Shown here: piece after piece, positions 10,382 through 18,723 of the stretch
How positions within the stretch are numbered: the first letter of the stretch is position 1
Layout of the letters: every line of letters begins with the position of its first letter
NCBI GenBank assembly: GCA_910583875.1
Contig: CAJTXT010000002.1
Coordinates: 248,001-312,000, forward strand
Direction: 5' to 3'
Source of the DNA: an uncultured Vampirovibrio sp.
GTDB lineage: Bacteria; Cyanobacteriota; Vampirovibrionia; Gastranaerophilales; Gastranaerophilaceae
Length of the DNA: 64,000 nucleotides
Made by a program: the position numbers and the translations under genes
The notes under the pieces: generated by a model
What the model saw: only the letters and a program-made list of their open reading frames with translations
Told to the model about the DNA's origin: nothing
Databases searched by the model: none

Positions 10382-10819
10382 CTAATTATATGACTTCATA
10401 ATTTTCTGCATAATTCCAGTTAAAAATGGAACATAAAACATTCTGCCTAATGTTATACCCCAAATTATATATATTAATAAACTATATATAAATAGTTCAA
10501 TTAAGGTAAAAGACATATGTAAAAACGGTATTGATAATATTTTAAATGAAATAATAATATTTAGTAGTGCAGCAATAAAATCCACAAACGGAATTAATGA
10601 TATTATCGATAGTATAATATCTATTACAAGTTTAAAAATAGCAAGAAAAATAGCAATAATCATTGATTGAACAATATTATACATTAAAAAATATTTAAGT
10701 CTTTTTTTCATTAAATATGCAATAATAATCCAAATAAAACCAACTATTCCCATTGTAATATATGAAAAAGCAGAAATTATTTTTTCAATAGGTAAAACAT
10801 TTTGTGAATTATGCTGCAT
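10382..10819 (-). CDS. Small polytopic membrane protein, possibly Tic20-like
   Basis: A 145-residue protein with about four hydrophobic segments. The ATG at 10819 is preferred to one at 10825 because AAGGAC lies at normal distance only from the former. The pattern of short polar loops and the segment KRLKYFLMYNIVQSMIIAI recall the Tic20/Ycf60 family of cyanobacteria, in which a conserved aromatic/basic stretch precedes a glutamine-containing helix. The resemblance is by eye and weak; an unrelated four-helix protein is equally possible. It is the last gene of the minus-strand run and overlaps the end of the upstream TPR gene, so it is probably co-transcribed with it. Confidence 0.55.
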   Translation of the reverse strand: MQHNSQNVLPIEKIISAFSYITMGIVGFIWIIIAYLMKKRLKYFLMYNIVQSMIIAIFLAIFKLVIDIILSIISLIPFVDFIAALLNIIISFKILSIPFLHMSFTLIELFIYSLLIYIIWGITLGRMFYVPFLTGIMQKIMKSYN

Positions 10820-11876
10820 TTTCATTGTCCTTATTATTAATATATTCTTGAATAATTTCTATATAAATCAGTTTAATCTCATCATTCTCCGGCTCAATAT
10901 CTATAGCTTGCTTATATGCAGAAATAGCGGAGCGTAAATCTTTTAACATAACATAAGTATTGCCCAACAATGTATATGCATTAGAATCAGCAGGTGCAAG
11001 CTCAATTACTTTATTATAGAACTCAATTGCTTTATCATATTGTTCTATAGAAGAATATAGATTACCTAATAACATATAGCCATTTATAATACTTTTATCA
11101 ATCTCAATTGCTGCTTCATACATTTTAATTGCTTTTTCAATATCATTTTGTTCAAATAATGAAATTCCATAGCAAATATATGCTTGATAATAATTATTAT
11201 CTTTTAATAATACAGATTCATATAAACTATTTGCTTCCGGATAGTTTTCTGCTGCTGAATATGCATTAGCACAATATAATAAGTATGTAGTATTGTTAGG
11301 ATCTAATTTAATAGCATTTTTAAATTGTTCTGCAGCTTGAAGATTTTGTCCCAATTTCATTAAGACAAATGCAATATTTGTGTAATTTTCAGGCAAATTA
11401 TTGTTTAACTTTAAAGCTTTATCATGATATATAAGTGATTCTTCGTAGTTTTGCTGATCTTGATACAGTAAAGCAATAGCAGAATATACTTTATAATCGT
11501 TTTTATCCATATTTAAGGCTTTTATATAATTTGACATTGATTGCTTAAATTCACCAATTTCGGCATATGCATTGCCTAAATTATAGTATAAAGAAAAGTT
11601 ATCAACATCTAAATTTGCTGCCCTAGAATAATAATTAATTGATTTTATAAAATCACCTTTATAAAAGAATATATTACCTAAATTACTCAATGCAATAAAA
11701 TTAAAGGGTTCAATACTAAGTAAAGATTCATATACATTTATAGCTAAATCATATTCTTGTTCTGAGAGATATATATTTGCTAAATCTAAATATAAATCAG
11801 AATTATTAGGTGTATCAACTATCTTTTTTATTAAATCTTCTATTAAATTTTTATTCTTACTATTCATACTAAACAT
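10809..11876 (-). CDS. TPR-repeat protein
   Basis: Almost the whole protein is tetratricopeptide repeats, at least nine copies with the A-x-x-x-Y/F-x-x-A-I-x-L-x-P spacing (for example EFYNKVIELAPADSNAYTLL). There is no signal peptide and no enzymatic domain, so it probably works as a cytosolic protein-interaction scaffold. The start is taken at the ATG at 11876; an ATG at 11867 (MNSKNKNLIE) is equally good, and a longer reading from 11903 would overlap the upstream gene. It sits between an outer-membrane barrel gene and a small membrane protein in one transcription unit. The partner cannot be identified. Confidence 0.85.
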   Translation of the reverse strand: MFSMNSKNKNLIEDLIKKIVDTPNNSDLYLDLANIYLSEQEYDLAINVYESLLSIEPFNFIALSNLGNIFFYKGDFIKSINYYSRAANLDVDNFSLYYNLGNAYAEIGEFKQSMSNYIKALNMDKNDYKVYSAIALLYQDQQNYEESLIYHDKALKLNNNLPENYTNIAFVLMKLGQNLQAAEQFKNAIKLDPNNTTYLLYCANAYSAAENYPEANSLYESVLLKDNNYYQAYICYGISLFEQNDIEKAIKMYEAAIEIDKSIINGYMLLGNLYSSIEQYDKAIEFYNKVIELAPADSNAYTLLGNTYVMLKDLRSAISAYKQAIDIEPENDEIKLIYIEIIQEYINNKDNENAA

Positions 11877-11880
11877 TATA

Positions 11881-12999
11881 CTAAATAATAAATCTGGTAG
11901 CAAACAAAATCATATTGGAATCCGGTCTGTTTGAATAATTTTTATTAACAAAATTAATCATAAATTTTAAATTCTTGAATAATTTATAAGTAATCCCAGC
12001 TGTATATTCCTGACAGTAGTCGTTTTTATGTGCTGTGTTAGCTGTAAAATAGTCATATCTACCAAGCAATGATAATTTAGGTGTAATATCGTAAGATAAT
12101 AAGGTGTAAAATCCATCTGCTTTATTTGCCGATTCTTTTATACCATTATATCCATCTGCATTAGCATATTCAGCATGTATATGAAATTTTTTGTAATCAT
12201 ATCCTGCAAATGCCGAATAAGTATTATAGCTTATGTTATTTTTCCCAATACTATAACCGCTTCCAATTTTAAAATTTGTACCAGCTTCTGACAATCCAGC
12301 AAAAGGTTTTAGCATAACATATCCAGTAAAATCTAAGCCATTACCAAAATCCTTCATGTATCTAGTACTATCATATAAGCCAATGTCATAGTCTAAATAC
12401 TTATATGCTGCTATATTACGAATACCAACAGATCTTGCTTCTCCAAAGGTTCTGCCTAACTGTGATTTATAAATAAATTCCTGCCCCATTACACCACGGC
12501 TTCCGTCATAAGAATTTGGCAGCCTATCACCCTGTCCTATTAATATTTTTTGATTTTTTGTAATATCGTGAGATACATATATTTGTGAAATTCTTTCTGT
12601 AAAACCATTTGAGTATCCTTCAAGCTTTCTTGTAAGATTATAATCAAACATGAATTTTGATTTATTCTCATTAAATTTTAAAGAAACCATTGGTTCTACT
12701 GTAACAAAGTCGTGAACTAAAAAAGGACTTTCGTTACTTGTTTTATTAAAAATTAGTTGACCGTCATATAAAAAGGAAGCTTTTACAGAATTAATTTTAG
12801 AGTTTTCAAACTCTAAACCTTTTTGCGAAAATAATTTTAAAATAGGAGAAACATTTTCGTCTTTATCAATTTTGCCATAATATACATCAGAGAAATAATC
12901 TAACTTCATCGGTTCTTTTTCAAGACTAATTTCTTCAATTGCAAAGCAATTTAAGCAGAAATTAAAAAAAATTAAAAATAAAAGTAGTATTTTTTTCAT
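11881..12999 (-). CDS. Outer membrane beta-barrel protein (porin-like)
   Basis: The N-terminus MKKILLLFLIFFNFCLNCFA is a signal peptide. The rest of the 372 residues alternates polar and aromatic/hydrophobic residues in strands of 8-12 with short turns, ending in LKFMINFVNKNYSNRPDSNM and a terminal strand FATRFII, as expected of a porin or LbtU-type barrel. No plug domain or TonB box is visible. It lies 26 bp after the UDP-xylose synthase gene and just before the TPR gene. A transport function for a sugar or siderophore cannot be assigned; a passive porin is the simplest reading. Confidence 0.7.
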   Translation of the reverse strand: MKKILLLFLIFFNFCLNCFAIEEISLEKEPMKLDYFSDVYYGKIDKDENVSPILKLFSQKGLEFENSKINSVKASFLYDGQLIFNKTSNESPFLVHDFVTVEPMVSLKFNENKSKFMFDYNLTRKLEGYSNGFTERISQIYVSHDITKNQKILIGQGDRLPNSYDGSRGVMGQEFIYKSQLGRTFGEARSVGIRNIAAYKYLDYDIGLYDSTRYMKDFGNGLDFTGYVMLKPFAGLSEAGTNFKIGSGYSIGKNNISYNTYSAFAGYDYKKFHIHAEYANADGYNGIKESANKADGFYTLLSYDITPKLSLLGRYDYFTANTAHKNDYCQEYTAGITYKLFKNLKFMINFVNKNYSNRPDSNMILFATRFII

Positions 13000-13025
13000 T
13001 TTTTGTACTCAAATATTTAATTTTA

Positions 13026-13955
13026 CTACGATAATATGTTATCAAAGTATTTGATAGTTTTAATAAGTCCTTCTTCTACAGATGTAGATGGTTTCCAGTT
13101 TAGTTTTTCTTTTGCTAAAGATATATCGGGTTCTCTTTGAACAGGATCATCTTGTGGCAAGTTTTTAAATTCAATTTTAGAATTAGAATTTGTAAGTTTT
13201 ATAATTAATTTTGCAAAATCCAAAATTGTAAATTCTTCAGGATTTCCTAAATTAACCGGACCAATATAATTATTATTCATCAAAAGAATTAAAGCTTCAA
13301 CCATATCATCAACATAACAAAAAGAACGGGTTTGGTTTCCATCTCCATAAACAGTAATAGGCTCATTTTTTAGTGCTTGTATAATAAAATTTGAAACAAC
13401 TCTTCCGTCATTTACAGCCATTTTCGGACCAAATGTATTAAAAATTCTCGCTATTCTAATATCTACATTATTTTGTCTATGATAGTCCATCATAAGCGTT
13501 TCAGCGCATCTTTTACCTTCATCGTAGCAGCTTCTTATTCCGATTGGATTAACATTACCCCAATAAGATTCTACTTGCGGATGAATATTAGGATCACCAT
13601 ATACTTCGCTGGTACTTGCCTGTAGAATTCTTGCTTTGCAGCGTTTTGCAAGCCCCAGCATATTTATAGTACCCATTACCGATGTTTTTATTGTTTTAAT
13701 AGGATTAAATTGATAATGAACAGGTGATGCAGGACATGCCAAATTATATATTTGATCAACTTCAGCCAAATATTCATTAATAATATCGTGGCGGACAAGT
13801 TCAAATTTATTATTTCCAATTAAATGTCTGATATTATCTTTTGATCCTGTATAAAAATTATCAAGGCAAATAATATCATTGCCATCATTAAGAAGTTTTT
13901 CACATAAATGTGAACCTATGAAACCTGCACCGCCTGTTATTAGAATTCTGTTCAA
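13026..13955 (-). CDS. uxs: UDP-glucuronate decarboxylase (UDP-xylose synthase)
   Basis: Converts UDP-glucuronate to UDP-xylose with bound NAD+. Short-chain dehydrogenase features are ITGGAGFIGSHLCEKL (NAD site), the ACPASPVHYQ segment typical of UXS, the catalytic STSEVYGDP, and the Y-x-x-x-K pair in SCYDEGKR. Length (309) is normal for bacterial UXS. The start is TTG, two bases after the msbA stop, with AGGTG inside the msbA end as ribosome site, so the two genes are translationally linked. No UDP-glucose dehydrogenase (the source of UDP-glucuronate) is in the window. Xylose in surface glycans is the expected use. Confidence 0.92.
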   Translation of the reverse strand: MNRILITGGAGFIGSHLCEKLLNDGNDIICLDNFYTGSKDNIRHLIGNNKFELVRHDIINEYLAEVDQIYNLACPASPVHYQFNPIKTIKTSVMGTINMLGLAKRCKARILQASTSEVYGDPNIHPQVESYWGNVNPIGIRSCYDEGKRCAETLMMDYHRQNNVDIRIARIFNTFGPKMAVNDGRVVSNFIIQALKNEPITVYGDGNQTRSFCYVDDMVEALILLMNNNYIGPVNLGNPEEFTILDFAKLIIKLTNSNSKIEFKNLPQDDPVQREPDISLAKEKLNWKPSTSVEEGLIKTIKYFDNILS

Positions 13956-13957
13956 TC

Positions 13958-15769
13958 TTATACACCTACTTCACTATTTTTGAATTGCATTTCATAAAGA
14001 TGTTTATACTGACCATTTTCATAGGCAATAAGTTCTTCATGCGTTCCTAATTCAACAAGATGACCATCATTAATTACAGCTATTCTATCAGCATTTTTTA
14101 TTGTCGATAATCTATGTGCAATAACGAAAACAGTTTTATTTTGCATCAAGTTATCAAGAGCTTTTTGAACAATAGCTTCTGATTCATTATCTAATGCAGA
14201 GGTAGCTTCATCAAGAATAATGATAGGTGTATTTCTAATCATTGCCCTTGCAATAGCTACTCTTTGTCTTTGTCCTCCGGATAAAGTTAATCCTCTTTCT
14301 CCTAACTCAGTTTCTAACCCATCAGGTAAAGTCTTAATTACTTCATCTAAATGTGAGGCGCTAAGTGCAAGCTGCAATTCTTCTTCAGTTGCATTAGGTT
14401 TTGCGAGCATAATATTATCTCTTATGCTTCCTGAAAATAAGAAATTATCTTGAAAAACAAAAGAAATATTATCTCTTAAATCATTTAATTTAAAATTACG
14501 AATATCTATACCATCAAATTTTATAGAACCTGATATTACATCATAAAATCTTGGTATAAGATTAACCAGTGTAGATTTTCCTCCTCCTGAGTTGCCGACT
14601 ATAGCAAGAGTTTCGCCTTTTCTTACAAATAAATTTATATTATTTAATACCGGTGTATTTTCTTTGTATTCAAAACATACATTTTCAAAAGATACACCTT
14701 GAGTTAAAGAAGGAATATCAATTGTATTTTCTGAATTTTTTATAAGAGGAATGTAATCAAATAATTCAAAAACCCTTCCCATTGAAACAAAGATATTTTG
14801 TATACTAGTCATTGTATTCCCAAGGGTTTTAACCGGTTTATACAATAAAAGAAGAGAGGTAACAAATGAAGCAAAAGAACCTGCTGTCATTTGCCCTGAA
14901 TATATTAATTTAGTACCGTAAAAAAGTACAAAAGCAATACCGAAAGATGCTATTAAATACATTATAGGAGACATCCACCCAACTCGCTTTGTAAGTGAGA
15001 TAGATACATTAAAACTATTTGTAATTCCTTTTGTAAACAATGTTTTTTGTCTGTTTTGAAGATTATATGCTGTAACAACTTTATTACCTGCATATGTTTC
15101 ATTCATTGTAGTCATTATATCCCCAGTAATAACAGTATTTTTGTTAGAAACTGATTTAATCTTTTTTCTAATCATAAATACAGGTAAAAATGCTACAGTT
15201 AGAACAATAACACCAACTATTGCAAGTTCCCATGAACTATATAACATAACACTTATTAAAGAAATTGCACCAAAAAGACTTATAATTATTGTTTTTATTT
15301 GTTCAACAACACCTTTAGAGGCCGAATCAGGGTCAGATAAATATCTGTTTATAATTAATCCAGAAGAATTTTCATCAAAAAATGATGTATCCATATAAAC
15401 AAGGCGTGCAAATAAATCATTTTTAACAGAATTTGTAATTTTTAAACTTGTCCAATCTGTTAAATATGAATTTGCATATCTTAAAACACCTTGAAAAGCG
15501 GCAAAAAAGATAATTGCAAACGGCATCGCTAATGCTAAATCTGAATATGGTATTTCATGTCCTAAAATAATTAAATTTTGCTGGCCAACTACATAATCCA
15601 TATATGGTTTAAGTGCAAAAGAAACAACCCCATCTAAAATACCAACAGGTATTGCTATAATAAAACCTAATATAACTCTTCCCAAAAACGGCTTTATATA
15701 AGGAAAAATCCTTTTTAGTAACCAACCGTATCTAAACGAAGTGAGTGCCTGAGTGTCTTTTAATTTCAT
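13958..15769 (-). CDS. msbA: MsbA-type ABC transporter (lipid A / lipid flippase)
   Basis: Half-transporter of the inner membrane with fused transmembrane and ATPase domains in 603 residues. Six helices lie in residues 20-320, followed by the nucleotide-binding domain: Walker A GNSGGGKST, Q-loop VFQDNFLFSG, signature LSGGQRQRVAIA, Walker B IIILDEATSALD and H-loop VIAHRLST. This architecture flips lipid A-core or a similar glycolipid across the inner membrane. AGGAAG precedes the ATG. It heads the minus-strand run msbA-uxs-barrel-TPR-small membrane protein, so a co-expressed envelope unit is likely. A different lipid-linked oligosaccharide as cargo is possible. Confidence 0.85.
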   Translation of the reverse strand: MKLKDTQALTSFRYGWLLKRIFPYIKPFLGRVILGFIIAIPVGILDGVVSFALKPYMDYVVGQQNLIILGHEIPYSDLALAMPFAIIFFAAFQGVLRYANSYLTDWTSLKITNSVKNDLFARLVYMDTSFFDENSSGLIINRYLSDPDSASKGVVEQIKTIIISLFGAISLISVMLYSSWELAIVGVIVLTVAFLPVFMIRKKIKSVSNKNTVITGDIMTTMNETYAGNKVVTAYNLQNRQKTLFTKGITNSFNVSISLTKRVGWMSPIMYLIASFGIAFVLFYGTKLIYSGQMTAGSFASFVTSLLLLYKPVKTLGNTMTSIQNIFVSMGRVFELFDYIPLIKNSENTIDIPSLTQGVSFENVCFEYKENTPVLNNINLFVRKGETLAIVGNSGGGKSTLVNLIPRFYDVISGSIKFDGIDIRNFKLNDLRDNISFVFQDNFLFSGSIRDNIMLAKPNATEEELQLALSASHLDEVIKTLPDGLETELGERGLTLSGGQRQRVAIARAMIRNTPIIILDEATSALDNESEAIVQKALDNLMQNKTVFVIAHRLSTIKNADRIAVINDGHLVELGTHEELIAYENGQYKHLYEMQFKNSEVGV

Positions 15770-15894
15770 AATCTTCCTATATATTATATTATTCTAATGA
15801 CATTTATTATTGTATAATTAATAATTTAAAATAAGTAATTTGATACATAAATTAATAGAAAATTATTTATTAGTTTATACTTTTGTAAATTTTT

Positions 15895-15924
15895 TTGATA
15901 AAGTAGTTATATTTAAGATATAAT
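15895..15924 (+). promoter_or_regulatory. Sigma-70-type promoter of the anchored glycogen synthase gene
   Basis: TTGATA at 15895-15900 and TATAAT at 15919-15924 are separated by 18 bp. Transcription would start near 15931, leaving a leader of about 97 bases before the ATG at 16028, with AAGGGG as ribosome site. The rest of the 258-bp gap to the divergent msbA gene is plain AT-rich sequence. Confidence 0.6.
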
Positions 15925-16027
15925 TGTTAAGATTTCTGTAACAATTTATTGTTCAAAGCTTATAAAAAAGCAAATTAATTTATTAAGCGGTCTTATATAT
16001 GCGTGTTTATAAAAGGGGTATTATACT

Positions 16028-18685
16028 ATGGGTATAGGTATATTTTCGGATTTTGCATCGAATGTTACTAATAGTTCAATAGCAACAACACCGGTAAAAA
16101 ATACAAATCCGGTTCAACCAGAGAGTAAAAAAACAAATACAATAGTAGAAAAAGCAAAATTAATTGCACCAATAGCCATTCCATTGGTTGCTATTCCAAT
16201 TACTGCGGGTATTACTTATAAATTATCAAATAAGAATGTAGCAGGACTAAAGAGTGAAATTAAGTCATTAACTAGAGAGATGGCAAAACTTCAAGTTTTA
16301 AACGAAGAACATGCAAAAGTGATTGCAGATAATCTTGCTAAGCAAGGAGCAAAAAATACAAAAGCGAATGCTCAAGTTTGGTCTGCTTTAATTGCTGCAG
16401 CAGGTTTAACAGGTGTTTATAAAGCAGGCGAAATGTCATCTAAAGATAAAGCTGCTGTGGGAGCAAAACTTGGTGAAAAAGTTCAAAATGCTGAAAATAA
16501 ATCTAACCAAGCATTAAATGAAGCACAACAAACAAGCGCTTTAAGTACAAATAATTTAGGTAAAAAATATACTGAAAACTTTAATGGTATCCAATTATTG
16601 AAAAATTCTGATTCATTAAATAAAAATGCACAAAAATATGCTCAGGCTATAAACCAAATTCAAACATCTGCTGCTCAGCACTTGTTTGAAAAACCAGATG
16701 TAAAACCAATTACAAAAGAAAATCCTACATTGTGGTCTATTACATCAGAATTTGCACCAATTAAAGAAGGCGGTTTAGGCTCTGTTCCTGTTGAAATTCA
16801 AAATAATGTTACAAAATTAGGTGTTGATATTCCTACTTTTATTCCAATGTATCAACAAAAAGGTACAGCAGCATTTAGACAAGAAGGTAATAATTACTTC
16901 TATACATATAAAGGTAAAGAATTCCAACTTGAAAAAGCTGCTTCTTTCAAATTAGATGCATATCAAGGCGGTAAATCAAAAACTGAAAATGTTGAAGTTT
17001 TTGTTAATAATTCAAAAGATGCAGATGGCAATAATAAGCAATTAGTTTTCATTAAAAATGATAACTACTTTAATGGTACAATTTATCAAACTAGTGAAAA
17101 AACAGAAGAACCTGAAAAATTTGCTTTCTTCTCAAAAGCTGTTTATGAATTTGCAAAAGCAAAGGAAGATATAAAGAGTGTTAAAGATTTAGTTATTACA
17201 AATAAAGATGCATTTGAATCAGTTAAATCACCTGATGGCTTAATATTAAATGATTGGCAAGCTTCTCCTATTGCTGCATTAGCAAGATATAAAGCTCCAA
17301 TGGAAAATGCTTATGGTCAATTATCAGATGAAGCATCTAAGAAATTATCTGATATGACTATTATTACAATTGGTCATAATGCAATGTATCAAGGTTCTAC
17401 TCAAAACAATAATAATGATGCTCAAAGAAAAGAAGCAACAACAAACATTTTAAATACATTATTTGATAACTTCTCTTATGACATCGTAACAAATGCAAAA
17501 ACAAAAGCATCTGAAACAAATCCTTCTGATGCTGGATTAAAGAATCTTGATAACGTATTAGTAATTAATCCTCAAAATTCAGGTGAAAATCATACTAACT
17601 TATTGAATATTGGTATTTGTTTAAGTGACTATTTCCACCCTGTTTCACAAAATTATGCTGAAGAATTAACTTCAGATGCACATCCAGAATTATCTGGCGA
17701 ATTAAGATGGGCATTGACTCAAAAGAATAATGCTGGCGGTCTAGTTGGTATTATTAATGGTAATGATTTTAAAAATTTATCAATAGAAGCAAAAGCTGGA
17801 CAAATTAAGAATCAAACAGGTCTTGATTATACTACATATAATAAACAATCTGATATTTCTGAAATAATGAGTGCTAGACTATCAAATAAAATTGATTTAT
17901 ATAATAATTTCATGATTCCATTTTCATTAAAAAATGACGCTAATAATACTGATGAAGCCGTTGAAAAAGTAAGAAAAATATCTGGTAAACTTGAATTTGT
18001 TGATGAAACTGGAAAGGCAAAACTTCCAAATCTTTCTCCAGAAGAATTAGCAAAAACTCCAGTTATTATGTCTGGTGGTCGTTTAGTTTCTCAAAAAGGT
18101 ATTCCTATTTTAACGGATGCATATAAAATGCTTATGGATAATTGGGAAAAAGACTTCCCTGGTAAGAATAAGCCTATATTCTATATTGCTGGTTCAGATG
18201 GTGAAGGCGGTGTACAAAGAAAATATATTGAAGATTTAAAAAATCATAGATTAACTGAAGAAGATTCAAATAGAGTTGTATTTGCGCATGGTTTTGCACC
18301 AATGCCTGCATTAATGGCTGCTTCTGATTTCTTCTTAATGCCTAGTATTTTTGAGCCTTGCGGTCTAACACAAGGTGAATCATTTGCTGTAGCTACACCA
18401 GTAATATGTAGTGCAGTTGGGGGTATTGTTGATACTGTTAATAGAGATGGAAAAAATAACGGTATACTTACAGATAAATCTCAACCATTAACAGCAAAAG
18501 CTTTCTACGAAGCTATGAAACAAGGATTGGATGTATACTTTAATAATCCTGAACAATATCAAAACATGGTGAAAGATTCATTAGCAGAAGACTTTAGTTG
18601 GATTCAAAAAGGAAAGCAAGGTCCTGTTTATGATTATCTTGAAAAACTTGGTATAGATAGAGCATCTTTACCTGATGCAGCTTAA
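16028..18685 (+). CDS. glgA: Glycogen synthase (GT5) with N-terminal membrane-anchor extension
   Basis: Extends alpha-1,4-glucan from a nucleotide-glucose donor. The catalytic GT5 part begins near residue 236 (LWSITSEFAPIKEGGLGSVP; canonical KxGGL). Its C-terminal half has GGRLVSQKG and SIFEPCGLTQGE with the paired glutamates of the donor site. The first 235 residues are foreign to normal GlgA (about 480 residues): a polar start, a hydrophobic segment at about 45-64 (IAPIAIPLVAIPITAGITY), a coiled-coil-like stretch at 70-100, and a second weak hydrophobic segment near 115-130. The protein may therefore be tethered to the inner membrane. It is monocistronic as far as promoters show. GlgA is assigned by homology; ADP- versus UDP-glucose use is unknown. 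Confidence 0.82.
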   Translation: MGIGIFSDFASNVTNSSIATTPVKNTNPVQPESKKTNTIVEKAKLIAPIAIPLVAIPITAGITYKLSNKNVAGLKSEIKSLTREMAKLQVLNEEHAKVIADNLAKQGAKNTKANAQVWSALIAAAGLTGVYKAGEMSSKDKAAVGAKLGEKVQNAENKSNQALNEAQQTSALSTNNLGKKYTENFNGIQLLKNSDSLNKNAQKYAQAINQIQTSAAQHLFEKPDVKPITKENPTLWSITSEFAPIKEGGLGSVPVEIQNNVTKLGVDIPTFIPMYQQKGTAAFRQEGNNYFYTYKGKEFQLEKAASFKLDAYQGGKSKTENVEVFVNNSKDADGNNKQLVFIKNDNYFNGTIYQTSEKTEEPEKFAFFSKAVYEFAKAKEDIKSVKDLVITNKDAFESVKSPDGLILNDWQASPIAALARYKAPMENAYGQLSDEASKKLSDMTIITIGHNAMYQGSTQNNNNDAQRKEATTNILNTLFDNFSYDIVTNAKTKASETNPSDAGLKNLDNVLVINPQNSGENHTNLLNIGICLSDYFHPVSQNYAEELTSDAHPELSGELRWALTQKNNAGGLVGIINGNDFKNLSIEAKAGQIKNQTGLDYTTYNKQSDISEIMSARLSNKIDLYNNFMIPFSLKNDANNTDEAVEKVRKISGKLEFVDETGKAKLPNLSPEELAKTPVIMSGGRLVSQKGIPILTDAYKMLMDNWEKDFPGKNKPIFYIAGSDGEGGVQRKYIEDLKNHRLTEEDSNRVVFAHGFAPMPALMAASDFFLMPSIFEPCGLTQGESFAVATPVICSAVGGIVDTVNRDGKNNGILTDKSQPLTAKAFYEAMKQGLDVYFNNPEQYQNMVKDSLAEDFSWIQKGKQGPVYDYLEKLGIDRASLPDAA

Positions 18686-18723
18686 TACTTGATTAAAACA
18701 TTATTGTAATTTATCATTAAGTA

